From assembly GCF_024218795.1 (NCBI RefSeq), contig NZ_CP100400.1, forward strand, positions 3,348,001-3,412,000: DNA of 64,000 nt, read 5' to 3'. The position numbers and the translations under genes are program-made. Positions 34,640 to 43,187 of this stretch are shown here, piece after piece. Below the pieces are notes generated by a model that saw nothing but the letters and a program-made list of their open reading frames with translations, had not been told where the DNA came from and ran no database searches. Every line of letters starts with the position of its first letter. The stretch's first letter is position 1. This DNA is from Halorussus aquaticus (GTDB taxonomy: Archaea; Halobacteriota; Halobacteria; Halobacteriales; Haladaptataceae).

Positions 34640-35302
34640 TCACTCCCGCAGACGCTCCTCGGCGGCCTCGAACTCCTCGCGGGTGTTGACGTTCTCGAAA
34701 CTGTCGGCGTCGAACCGGTCCAACTCCTCGCCCTCCACCACCGCGTAGTCCAACTCGAACAGCGGTTCGATTATCTTGCTCTCGCCCGCCGCCAGCGCGG
34801 CGTCGCAGGCGTCGGCCATCGGTCTCGCCCGGTAGACGGCGTGGATGGTCTCGAACCAGTCGGTGGGCCGCGGGACCGCGGCGTCGCGGGACCGCCTCGG
34901 GTCGCTCGGGGACTCTCGCTCGTCGGCGTCGCGTCCGCGAGCGCGCTCGAAGAGATACGCCACGAGGTCCGGGTCCAGAAACGGCATGTCGCAGGCCGCG
35001 ACGAAGGCGTACCGCGAGTCGGTGGTCTCGACCTCTCGCAGACCGGTCCGAATCCCGGCCATCGGTCCCTCGTCGGGGTCGGGGTCGATGGCGAACCGGA
35101 CCGGGCGGTCGTAGCCGTCCAGCGCCGCGGCGATGGCCCCGCGCTGGTCTGCCCTGCAGTTGACGACGAGTACGTCCACGACGGGCGCGAGACGGTCGGC
35201 GACCCGGCGAATCATGGGCACCCCCGCGAGGTCGGCGACCGCCTTGTCCCCCTCGCCGAACCGCGTCGAGCGACCCCCCGCGAGGACGACTCCGGCGGGC
35301 AT
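34640..35302 (-). CDS. mobA: Molybdenum cofactor guanylyltransferase MobA
   Basis: MobA adds GMP to molybdopterin to make the bis-MGD cofactor. The 220-residue protein begins with the NTP-transferase motif GVVLAGGRSTRFGEGDK and has RFAIDPDPDEGPMAGIRTGL and FVAACDMPFLDPDLV, the nucleotide and metal sites. An insertion rich in Arg/Asp (RGRDADERESPSDPRRSRD) appears around residue 125-145. A second family member lies at 57556. It is convergent with yqeC and close to the AOR-like gene at 36106. Confidence 0.88.
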   Translation of the reverse strand: MPAGVVLAGGRSTRFGEGDKAVADLAGVPMIRRVADRLAPVVDVLVVNCRADQRGAIAAALDGYDRPVRFAIDPDPDEGPMAGIRTGLREVETTDSRYAFVAACDMPFLDPDLVAYLFERARGRDADERESPSDPRRSRDAAVPRPTDWFETIHAVYRARPMADACDAALAAGESKIIEPLFELDYAVVEGEELDRFDADSFENVNTREEFEAAEERLRE

Positions 35303-35374
35303 ACCGCGCGATTCGGCCGCCAGCGTGAAATAGGTCGCGGCGACCCTCCGGTTCCGTCGGAACGCCGTCGGCGA

Positions 35375-36019
35375 CTACTCGCTGCGAATCTGGGCGACCC
35401 GCGACTCGCCGGAGGCGGCGTCGATGTGGACGTTGAACGTGTCGCCGTCCGCGGTGACGGCCCGGACGAGCCACGTGTTGCTCTCGCGGTAGGGTTCCTC
35501 GGGCACGTCGGCGACCTCGTGGCCCTCGTCGGCGAGGACCTGTCTCGCGCGCTCGATTGCGGTCTCGTCGTCGCGGACCGCCCGGCGCTGGCGCGCGAGA
35601 TTGACCGTCAGAACCGGCACTTCGCTGGTCCGGACGACCTGCTCGGTGACGCTCCCGAGGACGTACCGGTCCACGCCAGAGCGCCCGTGCGTTCCCATCA
35701 CGACCATCTCGGCGTCCTGCTCGTCGGCGTACTCCACGATGGTCTCGGCCGGGGTCCCCTCCTCGATGGCGGTGACGACCTCGACGCCGCGGTCCTCTGC
35801 GGCCGCCTCGATGCTGGCGAGGGCCGCCTCGCCCTCGGACTCGCGGGCCGCCCGCGTCTCCTCGCGGCCTGCCTCCGATGGCTGGTAGTCCAGCGCCTTC
35901 TCGTCCACGACGTAGAGGGCGTGGACCGTCGCGTCGCAGAGTTCGGCCACGTTCAGCGCGTGCGTGGCGACCGGCGACTGCTCGCTCCCGTCGGTCGGGA
36001 CCAGAATGCGGTCGTACAT
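35375..36019 (-). CDS. Universal stress protein with a C-terminal PepSY-like domain
   Basis: Residues 1-145 form a UspA domain (RILVPTDGSEQSPVATHAL; the ATP-binding MGTHGRSGVDRYVLGSVTEQVVRTSEVPVLTV). The last 65 residues are additional: DETAIERARQVLADEGHEVADVPEEPYRESNTWLVRAVTADG and a final SGESRVAQIRSE read like a PepSY or similar alpha/beta module, which is usually an inhibitory or binding domain. Usp proteins bind ATP or signal stress; this extra domain could sense a ligand or partner. Single gene on the minus strand. Confidence 0.82.
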   Translation of the reverse strand: MYDRILVPTDGSEQSPVATHALNVAELCDATVHALYVVDEKALDYQPSEAGREETRAARESEGEAALASIEAAAEDRGVEVVTAIEEGTPAETIVEYADEQDAEMVVMGTHGRSGVDRYVLGSVTEQVVRTSEVPVLTVNLARQRRAVRDDETAIERARQVLADEGHEVADVPEEPYRESNTWLVRAVTADGDTFNVHIDAASGESRVAQIRSE

Positions 36020-36105
36020 ACGCGACGCTACGACGGTGAGACTGAAAAACGCTCCCGGTCTCTCACCCGAACTGTTACCACGGAGCAGGGCGTAACCCTG
36101 TCGAG

Positions 36106-38034
36106 ATGGGTGGGGGTTACGAACCGCCGAGCCGACTCCTCCGGGTGGACCTGACCGCCGGACGCGTCGAGAGCGAACCGGTCCCGGAGACGTGGCTGGA
36201 GCGCTACCTCGGCGGCAAGGGACTGGCGGCCCGATATCTGTACGACGAACTCGACGCCGGCACCGACCCGCTCGGACCGGAGAACGTCCTGCTGTTCGCG
36301 CTCGGCCCGCTCTCGGGGCTGACGCCCGGCGAGCAGCGATACGCCGCGGTCACCAAGTCGCCGCTGACGGGCGGCTTCCTCGACTCCTACGCTGGCGGGG
36401 CGTTCCCCGCGGCGCTCGCCGGTGCGCTCGCGGGCGAGCGAGACAATCGGAACGACGAATCGACCGAGGAGCGCCGCGGTCACGTCGCGCTCCTCGTCGA
36501 GGGCGCGGCCGACGACCCGACCGTCCTCCGAATTCGGCGGGCCGACGCGGGAGTCGAGTCGGAGACGACGCCAGAGTCCTCTCAGCCGCTCGAATCGTCA
36601 CAGCCCCTCGAATCCGCGACGACGCTCGAACCGGCGGGCGACCTGTGGGGCGCGGACGCCGCCGCGACCTGCGAGGCCTTCGACGCCCCGGTCGCCTGCG
36701 TCGGTCCCGCGGGCGAGCGCGAGGTCCGGTACGCCACCGTCGCCTCCGACGGCGGCGACCATCAGGCGGGCCGGGGCGGTGCCGGGGCCGTGATGGGGTC
36801 GAAGAACCTGAAGGCGGTCGTGGCCGAGAGCGCCCCGCTCGACCCGCCCGAGCGCCTCGCGGCCCTCCGAGACGACTACGAGGCCCGGTTCGCCGACGAC
36901 GACACCGGCCGGTGGCAGGCCGCGAGCGAGACGGTCGAGACCGTGGACTTCGCCGACGCGGTCGGCGTCCTCCCGACCAGAGGCTGGCAGGACGGCGCGT
37001 TCGACGGCGCGGACGCGGTCGGCATCGAGGCGGTCCGGCGGGCCGCGGTCGCACGGGAGCGCGAGGGGGCGATTCCCGGCGGGTTCCGCGTGACGACCGA
37101 GACCGGCGCGGGGACGGACGTGAATGCGAGCGACGACGGCGAGACCCGCGAGACCGTCCCCCGGGGCGCGACCGCCATCTCGCTCGGGTCGGGACTCGCC
37201 ATCGACGACTTCGACGCGGTGGCCGCGCTCGGGGCGACCTGCGACCGCCTCGGCGTCGACGTCATCAGCGCGGGCAACGCCGTCGCGTGGGCCATTCGGG
37301 CGAGCGAGGAGGGCGTCCTCGACCGAGACCTCTCGTTCGGCGACGAGGCGGCGGCCCGCGACCTGCTCGGGGAAATCGCCCGCCGCGAGACGGAACTGGG
37401 CGACCTGCTGGCGCGGGGCGTGGACGCCGCGGCCGAGCGCTACGGCGGCGGCGGCCTCGTGCCGACGGTGAAGGCGATGGAACTGCCGACCTACGACCCC
37501 CGCGGGTCCGCGTCGATGGCGCTGGCCTACGCCACCAGCGACCGCGGGGCCTGCCACCGCCGCGCCCGGCCGGTGGTCGAGGAGGTGTTCGCCACCGAGT
37601 CGTGGAGTCGCGAGCGCCGGGCCGAGACCGTCGCGGCCGAACAGGACGCCCGGTCGGTGCTCTGGAGCCTCGTCGTGGACGACTTCGCGGGCGAGACCTT
37701 CGAGGACCTCGGCGCGGAGTGGCTCTCGGCGGTCGGACTCGACTACTCGCCCGAGCGACTCCGGACCGCGGGCGAGCGAATCTGGACGCTCACGCGGCTG
37801 TTCAACGTCCGCGAGGGGTTCGACCGGGCCGACGACGAACTGCCCGAGAAGCTGACCGAACCGCTGGCGGGCGGCCCGCAGGCGGGCGAGGCCCTCGACC
37901 GCGAGGCGTTCGCGGACCTGCTGTCGGCGTACTACGACCGCCGCGGGTGGGACGAGCGCGGGCGACCGACCCGCGACCTGCTGGCGCGACTCGACCTACT
38001 GGACGCGGTGGACGACGAGACGCCGGTCGGGTGA
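36106..38034 (+). CDS. AOR-family protein lacking all [4Fe-4S] ligands
   Basis: The 642 residues follow the AOR fold: VDLTAGRVESEPV, YLGGKGLAARYLYDEL, SPLTGGFLDSYAGG, then the late CDRLGVDVISAGNAVAW, YATSDRGACHRR and NVREGFDRADDELPEKL, all pterin-domain landmarks. The central CxxCxxxC that binds the cluster in relatives (for example Cys280-287 of the protein at 14960) is replaced here by AREREGAIPGGFRV, and the fourth cysteine position reads LVVDDF. So the protein cannot hold a normal cluster. A short repeat of PLESS (residues 150-170) is an insertion. Near mobA and yqeC, it may act as a cofactor carrier or regulator. Confidence 0.8.
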   Translation: MGGGYEPPSRLLRVDLTAGRVESEPVPETWLERYLGGKGLAARYLYDELDAGTDPLGPENVLLFALGPLSGLTPGEQRYAAVTKSPLTGGFLDSYAGGAFPAALAGALAGERDNRNDESTEERRGHVALLVEGAADDPTVLRIRRADAGVESETTPESSQPLESSQPLESATTLEPAGDLWGADAAATCEAFDAPVACVGPAGEREVRYATVASDGGDHQAGRGGAGAVMGSKNLKAVVAESAPLDPPERLAALRDDYEARFADDDTGRWQAASETVETVDFADAVGVLPTRGWQDGAFDGADAVGIEAVRRAAVAREREGAIPGGFRVTTETGAGTDVNASDDGETRETVPRGATAISLGSGLAIDDFDAVAALGATCDRLGVDVISAGNAVAWAIRASEEGVLDRDLSFGDEAAARDLLGEIARRETELGDLLARGVDAAAERYGGGGLVPTVKAMELPTYDPRGSASMALAYATSDRGACHRRARPVVEEVFATESWSRERRAETVAAEQDARSVLWSLVVDDFAGETFEDLGAEWLSAVGLDYSPERLRTAGERIWTLTRLFNVREGFDRADDELPEKLTEPLAGGPQAGEALDREAFADLLSAYYDRRGWDERGRPTRDLLARLDLLDAVDDETPVG

Positions 38035-38052
38035 TGGCTCACCTGAAAACGA

Positions 38053-39015
38053 CTACCCGAACCTGTCGAGTCCCGACTGCCGCCGGGCCTTCTGCTCCGG
38101 TTCCGCGACCCACGGCGTCCGGTCGTCGCGCGCCGCCGCCGCGTCCACCTCGGGCGGGTCCTCGGGGTCGTGGCCCGGGCAGTCGGGGCCGCAGTTCGCC
38201 GGGTTGACGACTCGCTCCTTCCAGCGGCAGTAGGGCAAGCCGTCGCTCCCCTCGCGCTCGGCGGCTTCGACTTCGGCGCACGCCGGGAACTCGTCCGGTC
38301 GCCACCCCTTGCCGTAGGCGCGTTCGGCCGTCCGCCTGCGCCGCCGGGCCTTCTCGTCGGCCGAGACCATCGCCACGTCCGTCCGGAGCGGGCGTTCGTC
38401 GAGCAGTTCGACGCCCCAGTCCTCGGCGGGGAGCGGGTCGGCCTCCCGGACCACCTCGCGGTCGCCCGTCTCGGGGTCGAACCGCCAGACGCCGACCGCC
38501 TCGGGAATCCGATTGAGGTGCGCGCCGGTGACGTAGCTCTCGGTGGCGAGGACGACCTCGTCCACGAGGGCGAGGGCGGCGTCCTTCCGGAGTTGGAGTC
38601 GCAGGTCGCCGGGGTCGCCGAGGTCCGGCTTGTTTTCGACGGCGACCAGTCGCCCGAACCAGTCGTCGGGGTAGCGCGCGACCTGCCGGACGCCACCGCC
38701 GACCGCGCGCTCGAAGAACCCGATTTCGACTGCTCGCTCCGCGATGCGGCGGGCGCGCTCGGGCGGCGCGTCGATGGCCTTCACGGGGTCACGCGCCCGT
38801 CCGACGCCCACGTCGCTCTCGATGGCCGCGTGGGGGACGGTCTCCGGCGTCAGATTCGCCCGGTCCTCGAACCCCGGCCCGGGTTCGACGCAGACCACGT
38901 CGAGGACGCGGTTGGCTGGCTCGCGGACGCCGCCGCCGAGTTGGCGGGCGACGACGGTCTCCTCGCGGGCTTCGAGGTGGGCACACAGCGCCAACTCGAA
39001 GGGGTACTCTCGCAC
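38053..39015 (-). CDS. DUF5787 protein with nuclease-like motifs
   Basis: The 320-residue protein belongs to the haloarchaeal family of unknown function usually named DUF5787. I see a VLDVV acidic strand, then VAVENKPDLG (an ExK motif) and a following RLQLRKDAALALVDEVVLAT helix-strand, the order of a PD-(D/E)xK nuclease core. Cys residues occur early (LALCAHLE) and at the C-terminus (PAC, LPYC, NPANCGPDC), which recalls the iron-sulfur clasp of Cas4/AddB-type nucleases. A GTG at 39015 (VREYPFELALC) is preferred to the ATG at 39054, as that region fits a promoter. The function stays unproven. Confidence 0.7.
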   Translation of the reverse strand: MREYPFELALCAHLEAREETVVARQLGGGVREPANRVLDVVCVEPGPGFEDRANLTPETVPHAAIESDVGVGRARDPVKAIDAPPERARRIAERAVEIGFFERAVGGGVRQVARYPDDWFGRLVAVENKPDLGDPGDLRLQLRKDAALALVDEVVLATESYVTGAHLNRIPEAVGVWRFDPETGDREVVREADPLPAEDWGVELLDERPLRTDVAMVSADEKARRRRRTAERAYGKGWRPDEFPACAEVEAAEREGSDGLPYCRWKERVVNPANCGPDCPGHDPEDPPEVDAAAARDDRTPWVAEPEQKARRQSGLDRFG

Positions 39016-39152
39016 GACTCCCACTCGGTGTGCCGGAACGAAAAGCCTCCCCATCGTGACCCAGTGCGACCTCTAAAACTCGTCTGCGATAGCCCCAAGT
39101 TTCCTTCCGAGACACCTGCGGGGCCGACTCTGGACACGAAAAAGAACCGTCG

Positions 39153-39497
39153 CTAGTCGTCCGCGGGAATCGGCTCTCCCTCGCGCTCGCTCTCCTCGGC
39201 TTCCTCCTCCTCGCTGTCGGTCACCGCGTCGTCGGACGCGTCGCTCTCGGGCGCTTCCGGAGTCGGCGTCTCCGGTTCGGTGTCTGCGGCCGGGCGTTCG
39301 GTTTCGACCGTTGGCCCTTCGGTTTCGACCGCCGGACGCTCCGGTCGGTCGGCGGTGTCGCCCTCGTCGCTCGCGAGGAACGCGGCGAGTCGTTCCTTGG
39401 CGCGCACGGTCCACGCGGTTCCGTCGCGTTCGCGCTCGTCCTCGGGTTCGCTGACTCTACTGGACGTTCGTGACCAGTCGCCTCGCCTGTGACACAT
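39153..39497 (-). CDS. Acidic hypothetical protein, disordered C-terminus
   Basis: About 114 residues. A short N-terminal part (MCHRRGDWSRTSSRV, then WTVRAKERLAAFLAS) is followed by an almost wholly acidic, low-complexity tail with near repeats of the type ERPAVETEGPTVETERP. I recognise no domain. The ATG at 39497 is preferred; an ATG at 39512 is also in frame. The adjacent genes are on the same strand but separated by more than 100 bp, so an operon is not evident. Real translation is plausible but unproven. Confidence 0.5.
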   Translation of the reverse strand: MCHRRGDWSRTSSRVSEPEDERERDGTAWTVRAKERLAAFLASDEGDTADRPERPAVETEGPTVETERPAADTEPETPTPEAPESDASDDAVTDSEEEEAEESEREGEPIPADD

Positions 39498-39622
39498 GGT
39501 ACTACCCCACACGGAATCGCGGTCGCGAGCGAGTTAACGATTTTCGACGCGCGGCGATACGTCGGTGGCGAAAGAAGACGCAGTACGGTGAGTCTACCGC
39601 TCGATGCCGTGGTCTCTCGTTC

Positions 39623-39904
39623 CTACTGGAACCGTTCGAGCAGGGCGACCACCGCGCGGACGACGACCAGCGGGAGCGCGAACGTCAGGCCGATGGCGGC
39701 GACCCAACCGCCGAGCAGCAGCGGGACCGGCATCGGCAGGAGGTCCGCGACGGTGGCGAACGTCACTCCGGTCAGCAGCGCCGACGCGACCAGCGCCAGC
39801 AGGGTGGCGACGGGGAGTGCGAAGCGAGTGACTCCCGAGGCGATGCGCCCGCGTCGAGTCCGGGACGCGGGTCCGGCCCGTCGGATTCGGGTGTTCAGTT
39901 TCAT
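39623..39904 (-). CDS. Small membrane protein with two helices
   Basis: The 93-residue protein starts MKLNTRIRRAGPASRTRRGRIASG, a basic cytosolic tail, followed by two hydrophobic helices at about 28-50 and 60-85 with a short turn and LERFQ at the end. I recognise no family. The ATG at 39904 is chosen because the frame upstream reads like antisense, basic sequence. AT-rich sequence from 39940 to 39990 lies just upstream and is a likely promoter. Confidence 0.6.
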   Translation of the reverse strand: MKLNTRIRRAGPASRTRRGRIASGVTRFALPVATLLALVASALLTGVTFATVADLLPMPVPLLLGGWVAAIGLTFALPLVVVRAVVALLERFQ

Positions 39905-40168
39905 CGGTCTTTCCTCACGTGTAGATAAGCACCCCGACCCCAAAAGTGTAATCTGAATAATATTTCTGTAGTCGGCGTTACTGGAATCTGGTTCTGTAAG
40001 ATATCTGTCTTCAACGAGGTCCGATTCCTCGATTCCGAAGTAACTGGGCACCGCAGAAGGCGTTCGAGAACGTGGCTCCGGCCGGTAGGTGGACGCCACC
40101 CCCGAAACCAACTCCGAGAGTGTCACGAGAGCGAAAGAACGACAATCGTCGCTCGGACACGATTCGGC

Positions 40169-40414
40169 ATGGACGACACGGTGGTCTCGAAACGGGGACT
40201 CGACCCGCTCTTCGGTTCGTTCGCGTTCGCTATCGGAAGCCTCCTCGCGCTCTACGGCGGGACCGCGTTCGCGGCCCACGTCTACCAGAACGCCGTCGAA
40301 TTCGACCGCCTCGCGTTCGCCGACGCGTTCGTCCCCGCGCTCGTGTTCGTCGTCGGCGTCTCCGTCGCGTTCGGCGCGTTCGTCGGGGTTCTCCTGTACG
40401 TACTGGAGAATTAG
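40169..40414 (+). CDS. Small membrane protein of unknown function
   Basis: The 81-residue protein has two hydrophobic segments (about 15-37 and 55-78) separated by an acidic loop, and the start MDDTVVSKRGLDPLFGSF. No known family was recognised. It overlaps the convergent PIN-like gene by 4 bp. The coding quality is good and the frame begins at a sensible ATG. Confidence 0.6.
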   Translation: MDDTVVSKRGLDPLFGSFAFAIGSLLALYGGTAFAAHVYQNAVEFDRLAFADAFVPALVFVVGVSVAFGAFVGVLLYVLEN

Positions 40415-40890
40415 GCCCGCGGGTCCCGGTCCGGTCCCGGATACTCGCCGTCCTCCACCGCTCCGTACAGCGACTCGGCGTCGAACAGCGCCGCGAACCC
40501 CTCGGGCGTCTTGACGCTCACGTTCAGGCGCGACCCGAACGTCGCGCTGGCCTCCGCGCCGCGGAGTCGCTCGTCGTAACTCAGGAGGTGCGCGGCCCGC
40601 CCGCGGTACGCGCTCGCCAGCGCCGGGTGGTCGCCCTCCGGGTGTTCGACCGCGACTCGCAGGTCCTCGATTCGCTCGCGCCACGCCGCCGCGAGGTCCT
40701 CGTCCGCGAGGTCCCGAATCACGGACTCGGCGTCGTCGAGCAGGGCGTCGCTGGCGACCAGTTCGACCCACGAGTGGTCTCGAATCTCGTCCATCGCCTC
40801 GCGCGCCGCGCCGCCGACGAGCAGGTCGGCGACCAGCACGTCGGCGTCCGCGACGATTCGCGCCGGGTTCGTCTCGGGCGTCTCAGCCAT
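40411..40890 (-). CDS. PIN-like (DUF7384-type) RNase-fold protein
   Basis: The 159-residue protein has the PIN outline: IVADADVLVADLL with an Asp near the first strand, VELVASDALLDDAESVI with the second acidic residue, and HPALASAYRGRAAHLLSYDERL. This is close to haloarchaeal PIN-like proteins annotated as DUF7384. PIN domains act as RNases, commonly as toxins. Its ATG lies inside the last codons of a 42-residue gene upstream (ATGGCTGA overlap), which is a typical coupled arrangement and hints at a toxin-antitoxin-like pair. The target is unknown. Confidence 0.72.
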   Translation of the reverse strand: MAETPETNPARIVADADVLVADLLVGGAAREAMDEIRDHSWVELVASDALLDDAESVIRDLADEDLAAAWRERIEDLRVAVEHPEGDHPALASAYRGRAAHLLSYDERLRGAEASATFGSRLNVSVKTPEGFAALFDAESLYGAVEDGEYPGPDRDPRA

Positions 40891-41011
40891 CTACGCCCTC
40901 CCGATTCGCGCCGTCGCTCGCTCGCTCCCGATGCGCGTCGAGGCGGTCCCGTATCGTCTCCGGGTCGGTCTCGTACGCCTCGGCGCGCTCGAAGAGGTCG
41001 GCCCAGTTCAT
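40883..41011 (-). CDS. 42-residue protein coupled to the PIN-like gene
   Basis: This short ORF reads MNWADLFERAEAYETDPETIRDRLDAHRERASDG and is rich in amphipathic helix. The stop overlaps the ATG of the PIN-like gene, so the two should be translated together. Small helical proteins preceding PIN genes are often antitoxins; this one carries no recognised DNA-binding motif. The position, length and composition are consistent with a partner, not proof of it. Confidence 0.6.
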   Translation of the reverse strand: MNWADLFERAEAYETDPETIRDRLDAHRERASDGANREGVDG

Positions 41012-41216
41012 GGTCGGTGATGGGGTGTCAGCGGTGAAAAGTCCTCTCGACTCGTCCCGATGCGGTCTCGGGAGTCGTTGTCTGTTCGGAGTAGCGTGGG
41101 ACCGAGGGCGACCGCAGGCACGGGAAGACCGTTTGGAAAGCCCCCGTTCGCGGTAAAACGCGGTATCGGTGGTGTCTCGCGGAGTGGCGAGAAACGTCGT
41201 CGTCCGGCGACTCCGC

Positions 41217-43076
41217 CTACTCGCCGAACGCGTTCGTCTCGATGGTGTCGGTGTAGCTCATCGAGTCGAGTTCGACCGTGAACTGCTGGCCGCCGTACTC
41301 GACCACGGCGTAGTACGACACCGACAGTTCGGACCGCTCGCCGCCTTCGAGGTGGCCGACCCACCACTTCGGTATCTGGTCGTTGTCGAGATACGCGTTC
41401 GTGTCGATGCTACGCGTCGTCTGGCCCGGCACCGTCGTGCCGACGTGGGTCTCGTTGTCGGCCAGCACCACGTCGTTCGCCTTCACCTCGTAGCCGAACT
41501 TCACGACGGTCAGCGGTCGGGAGCGCTCGTTGGTTATCTCGCCGGAGACCACCATCGGCGTCCGCTCCATCGTGGGGTCGCCCCACTTGGAACTCATGTC
41601 GTGGAGCGTGGCGACCCGCCGACCGCTGACCGTGACCGCCTCGTCGCCGCCCGAGAACCCGCCGAGCATGTCCGTCTCGAAGGTCCGGTTCTGCGCGGGG
41701 AGTCCGACCGGCAACTTGGCGAAGCCGAGGTCCGCGAGCGCGTGACCCTCCGTCCGCAGGGCGGTGCGCTCGCCGTTCTCGACGTGGCTCACCCACCACT
41801 GCTGGATGGTCCGGTCGCTCACGTCACCGCCGAACTGGAGTTCGTTTCGGCCGGGCGCGAGCGTCGATTGCGTGCGGTCCTCGAACAGCGTCACGTCGTT
41901 GAGCGACACCCGGTACTTCGCGTCGAGCGCCACGTCGGCCAGCGCCGAGTTCGCGTCGTTGGGGTTGTTCACGACGACGGTGTTGGAGAACCGAGTCCCC
42001 GAGTCGGTCGCCGACCAGTCGCGCTCGACAGACTCCACGACCGGCGGTTCGAAGCCGAAGCCCTCCCCGGTCTCGACCGTCCGCGTGTTCGTCTCCCCGC
42101 CAGCGAGGATGTCCGTCTCGAAAATCACGCGTTGGCTGAGGAACGGAAGCGGGACGCGTCGAGTCCCGTCGTCGGTCTGCTCTATCGCGAACACCGACAC
42201 GTCGAGGGTCGTCGTCTCGTCGTTTCTGATGTGGCTGACCCACCACTCGTCCAACTTCCGGTTGTCGAGCGACGAGTTGATGTCGATGGTGCCCGTCGAG
42301 TCGGCGGCGATTTCGACGCTCCCGTTCGTGGTCCCCTCCGCGACCGTCACGTCGTTCATCGACACCTCGTAACCGAGTTTCGAGAACGTGACGGGTGCGC
42401 CGTTGGGGTTGTGGACCGTCCCAGAGAACCGGAGCGGCGTCCGGTTCGCGGTGGCGTGACCCCACGAGGCGTCGGTTCCCTCGACGGTCAGCAGCGTCCG
42501 GTTACCGACCGTCACCGACTGGTTCGCGTCGCTGTCGAACGACGAGAGCATGTCGGTCTCGAACGTCCGGTCGCGCGACGGCAGACTCTTCGAGAGGAAG
42601 GCGGCTTTCACCGACGGTTCGACCGAGACGGTCGTCTTTTCGCCGTTGTTGATGTGACTGGCCCACCACGCCGGTATCTTCTCGTTGTCGATGTGGGTCC
42701 GGAGCGTCACCTCGTTGCGGCCGGGCGACAGCGAGAGACCGCCGCTCGACCCCGACGCCACCGTCACGTCGTTCATCGCCACGTCGTAGGAGACGCCCGC
42801 CACGCCGGGGATGCCGACCCCGTTGGGATTGTTGACGACGATGTCGGTCCGGATGCCAGTTCGCTCCTGCGAGACCTCGCCCCACTCGTTCTCGACCGAC
42901 TCGACGGTCGGCGGTTCGGGACTCACCACGCCCGTCGAGACGGCCGCGCCGACTCCGGCGGCGGAGACGACCAGTCCGACCGCGAAGACGGCCGCAATCT
43001 TTCCGAGCGTTCCCCCGACCAGACTCACTGTACCACCCCGCGTCGCTGTTCGCGTGCCATGGGATGTGGTTTCCAA
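41217..43076 (-). CDS. Membrane-anchored LEA-2/WHy protein with four repeats
   Basis: After a hydrophobic anchor (about 25-50) the 619-residue protein contains four copies of a roughly 140-residue LEA-14/WHy unit. Each has a conserved VVNNPN or equivalent strand, a YxVxMNDVTVA-like strand, and a WWxSHIxNxE turn (for example WWASHINNGEKT, WWVSHIRNDETT, WWVSHVENGERT, WWVGHLEGGERS). The N-terminus lacks a cleavable Sec signal motif, so the repeats should face outside on a single anchor. LEA/WHy proteins protect against desiccation and high solute. One gene, no partners. Confidence 0.82.
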   Translation of the reverse strand: METTSHGTRTATRGGTVSLVGGTLGKIAAVFAVGLVVSAAGVGAAVSTGVVSPEPPTVESVENEWGEVSQERTGIRTDIVVNNPNGVGIPGVAGVSYDVAMNDVTVASGSSGGLSLSPGRNEVTLRTHIDNEKIPAWWASHINNGEKTTVSVEPSVKAAFLSKSLPSRDRTFETDMLSSFDSDANQSVTVGNRTLLTVEGTDASWGHATANRTPLRFSGTVHNPNGAPVTFSKLGYEVSMNDVTVAEGTTNGSVEIAADSTGTIDINSSLDNRKLDEWWVSHIRNDETTTLDVSVFAIEQTDDGTRRVPLPFLSQRVIFETDILAGGETNTRTVETGEGFGFEPPVVESVERDWSATDSGTRFSNTVVVNNPNDANSALADVALDAKYRVSLNDVTLFEDRTQSTLAPGRNELQFGGDVSDRTIQQWWVSHVENGERTALRTEGHALADLGFAKLPVGLPAQNRTFETDMLGGFSGGDEAVTVSGRRVATLHDMSSKWGDPTMERTPMVVSGEITNERSRPLTVVKFGYEVKANDVVLADNETHVGTTVPGQTTRSIDTNAYLDNDQIPKWWVGHLEGGERSELSVSYYAVVEYGGQQFTVELDSMSYTDTIETNAFGE

Positions 43077-43187
43077 CCATCCCCTAAGTAATTTTCTCGC
43101 CGAGAGGACGACAGAATTGCCAACGCTCGGAGATGTTCCTCCGGCAACGAACCCCTCCGACGCGGCTACCTGACAGCACGCGGGAGA

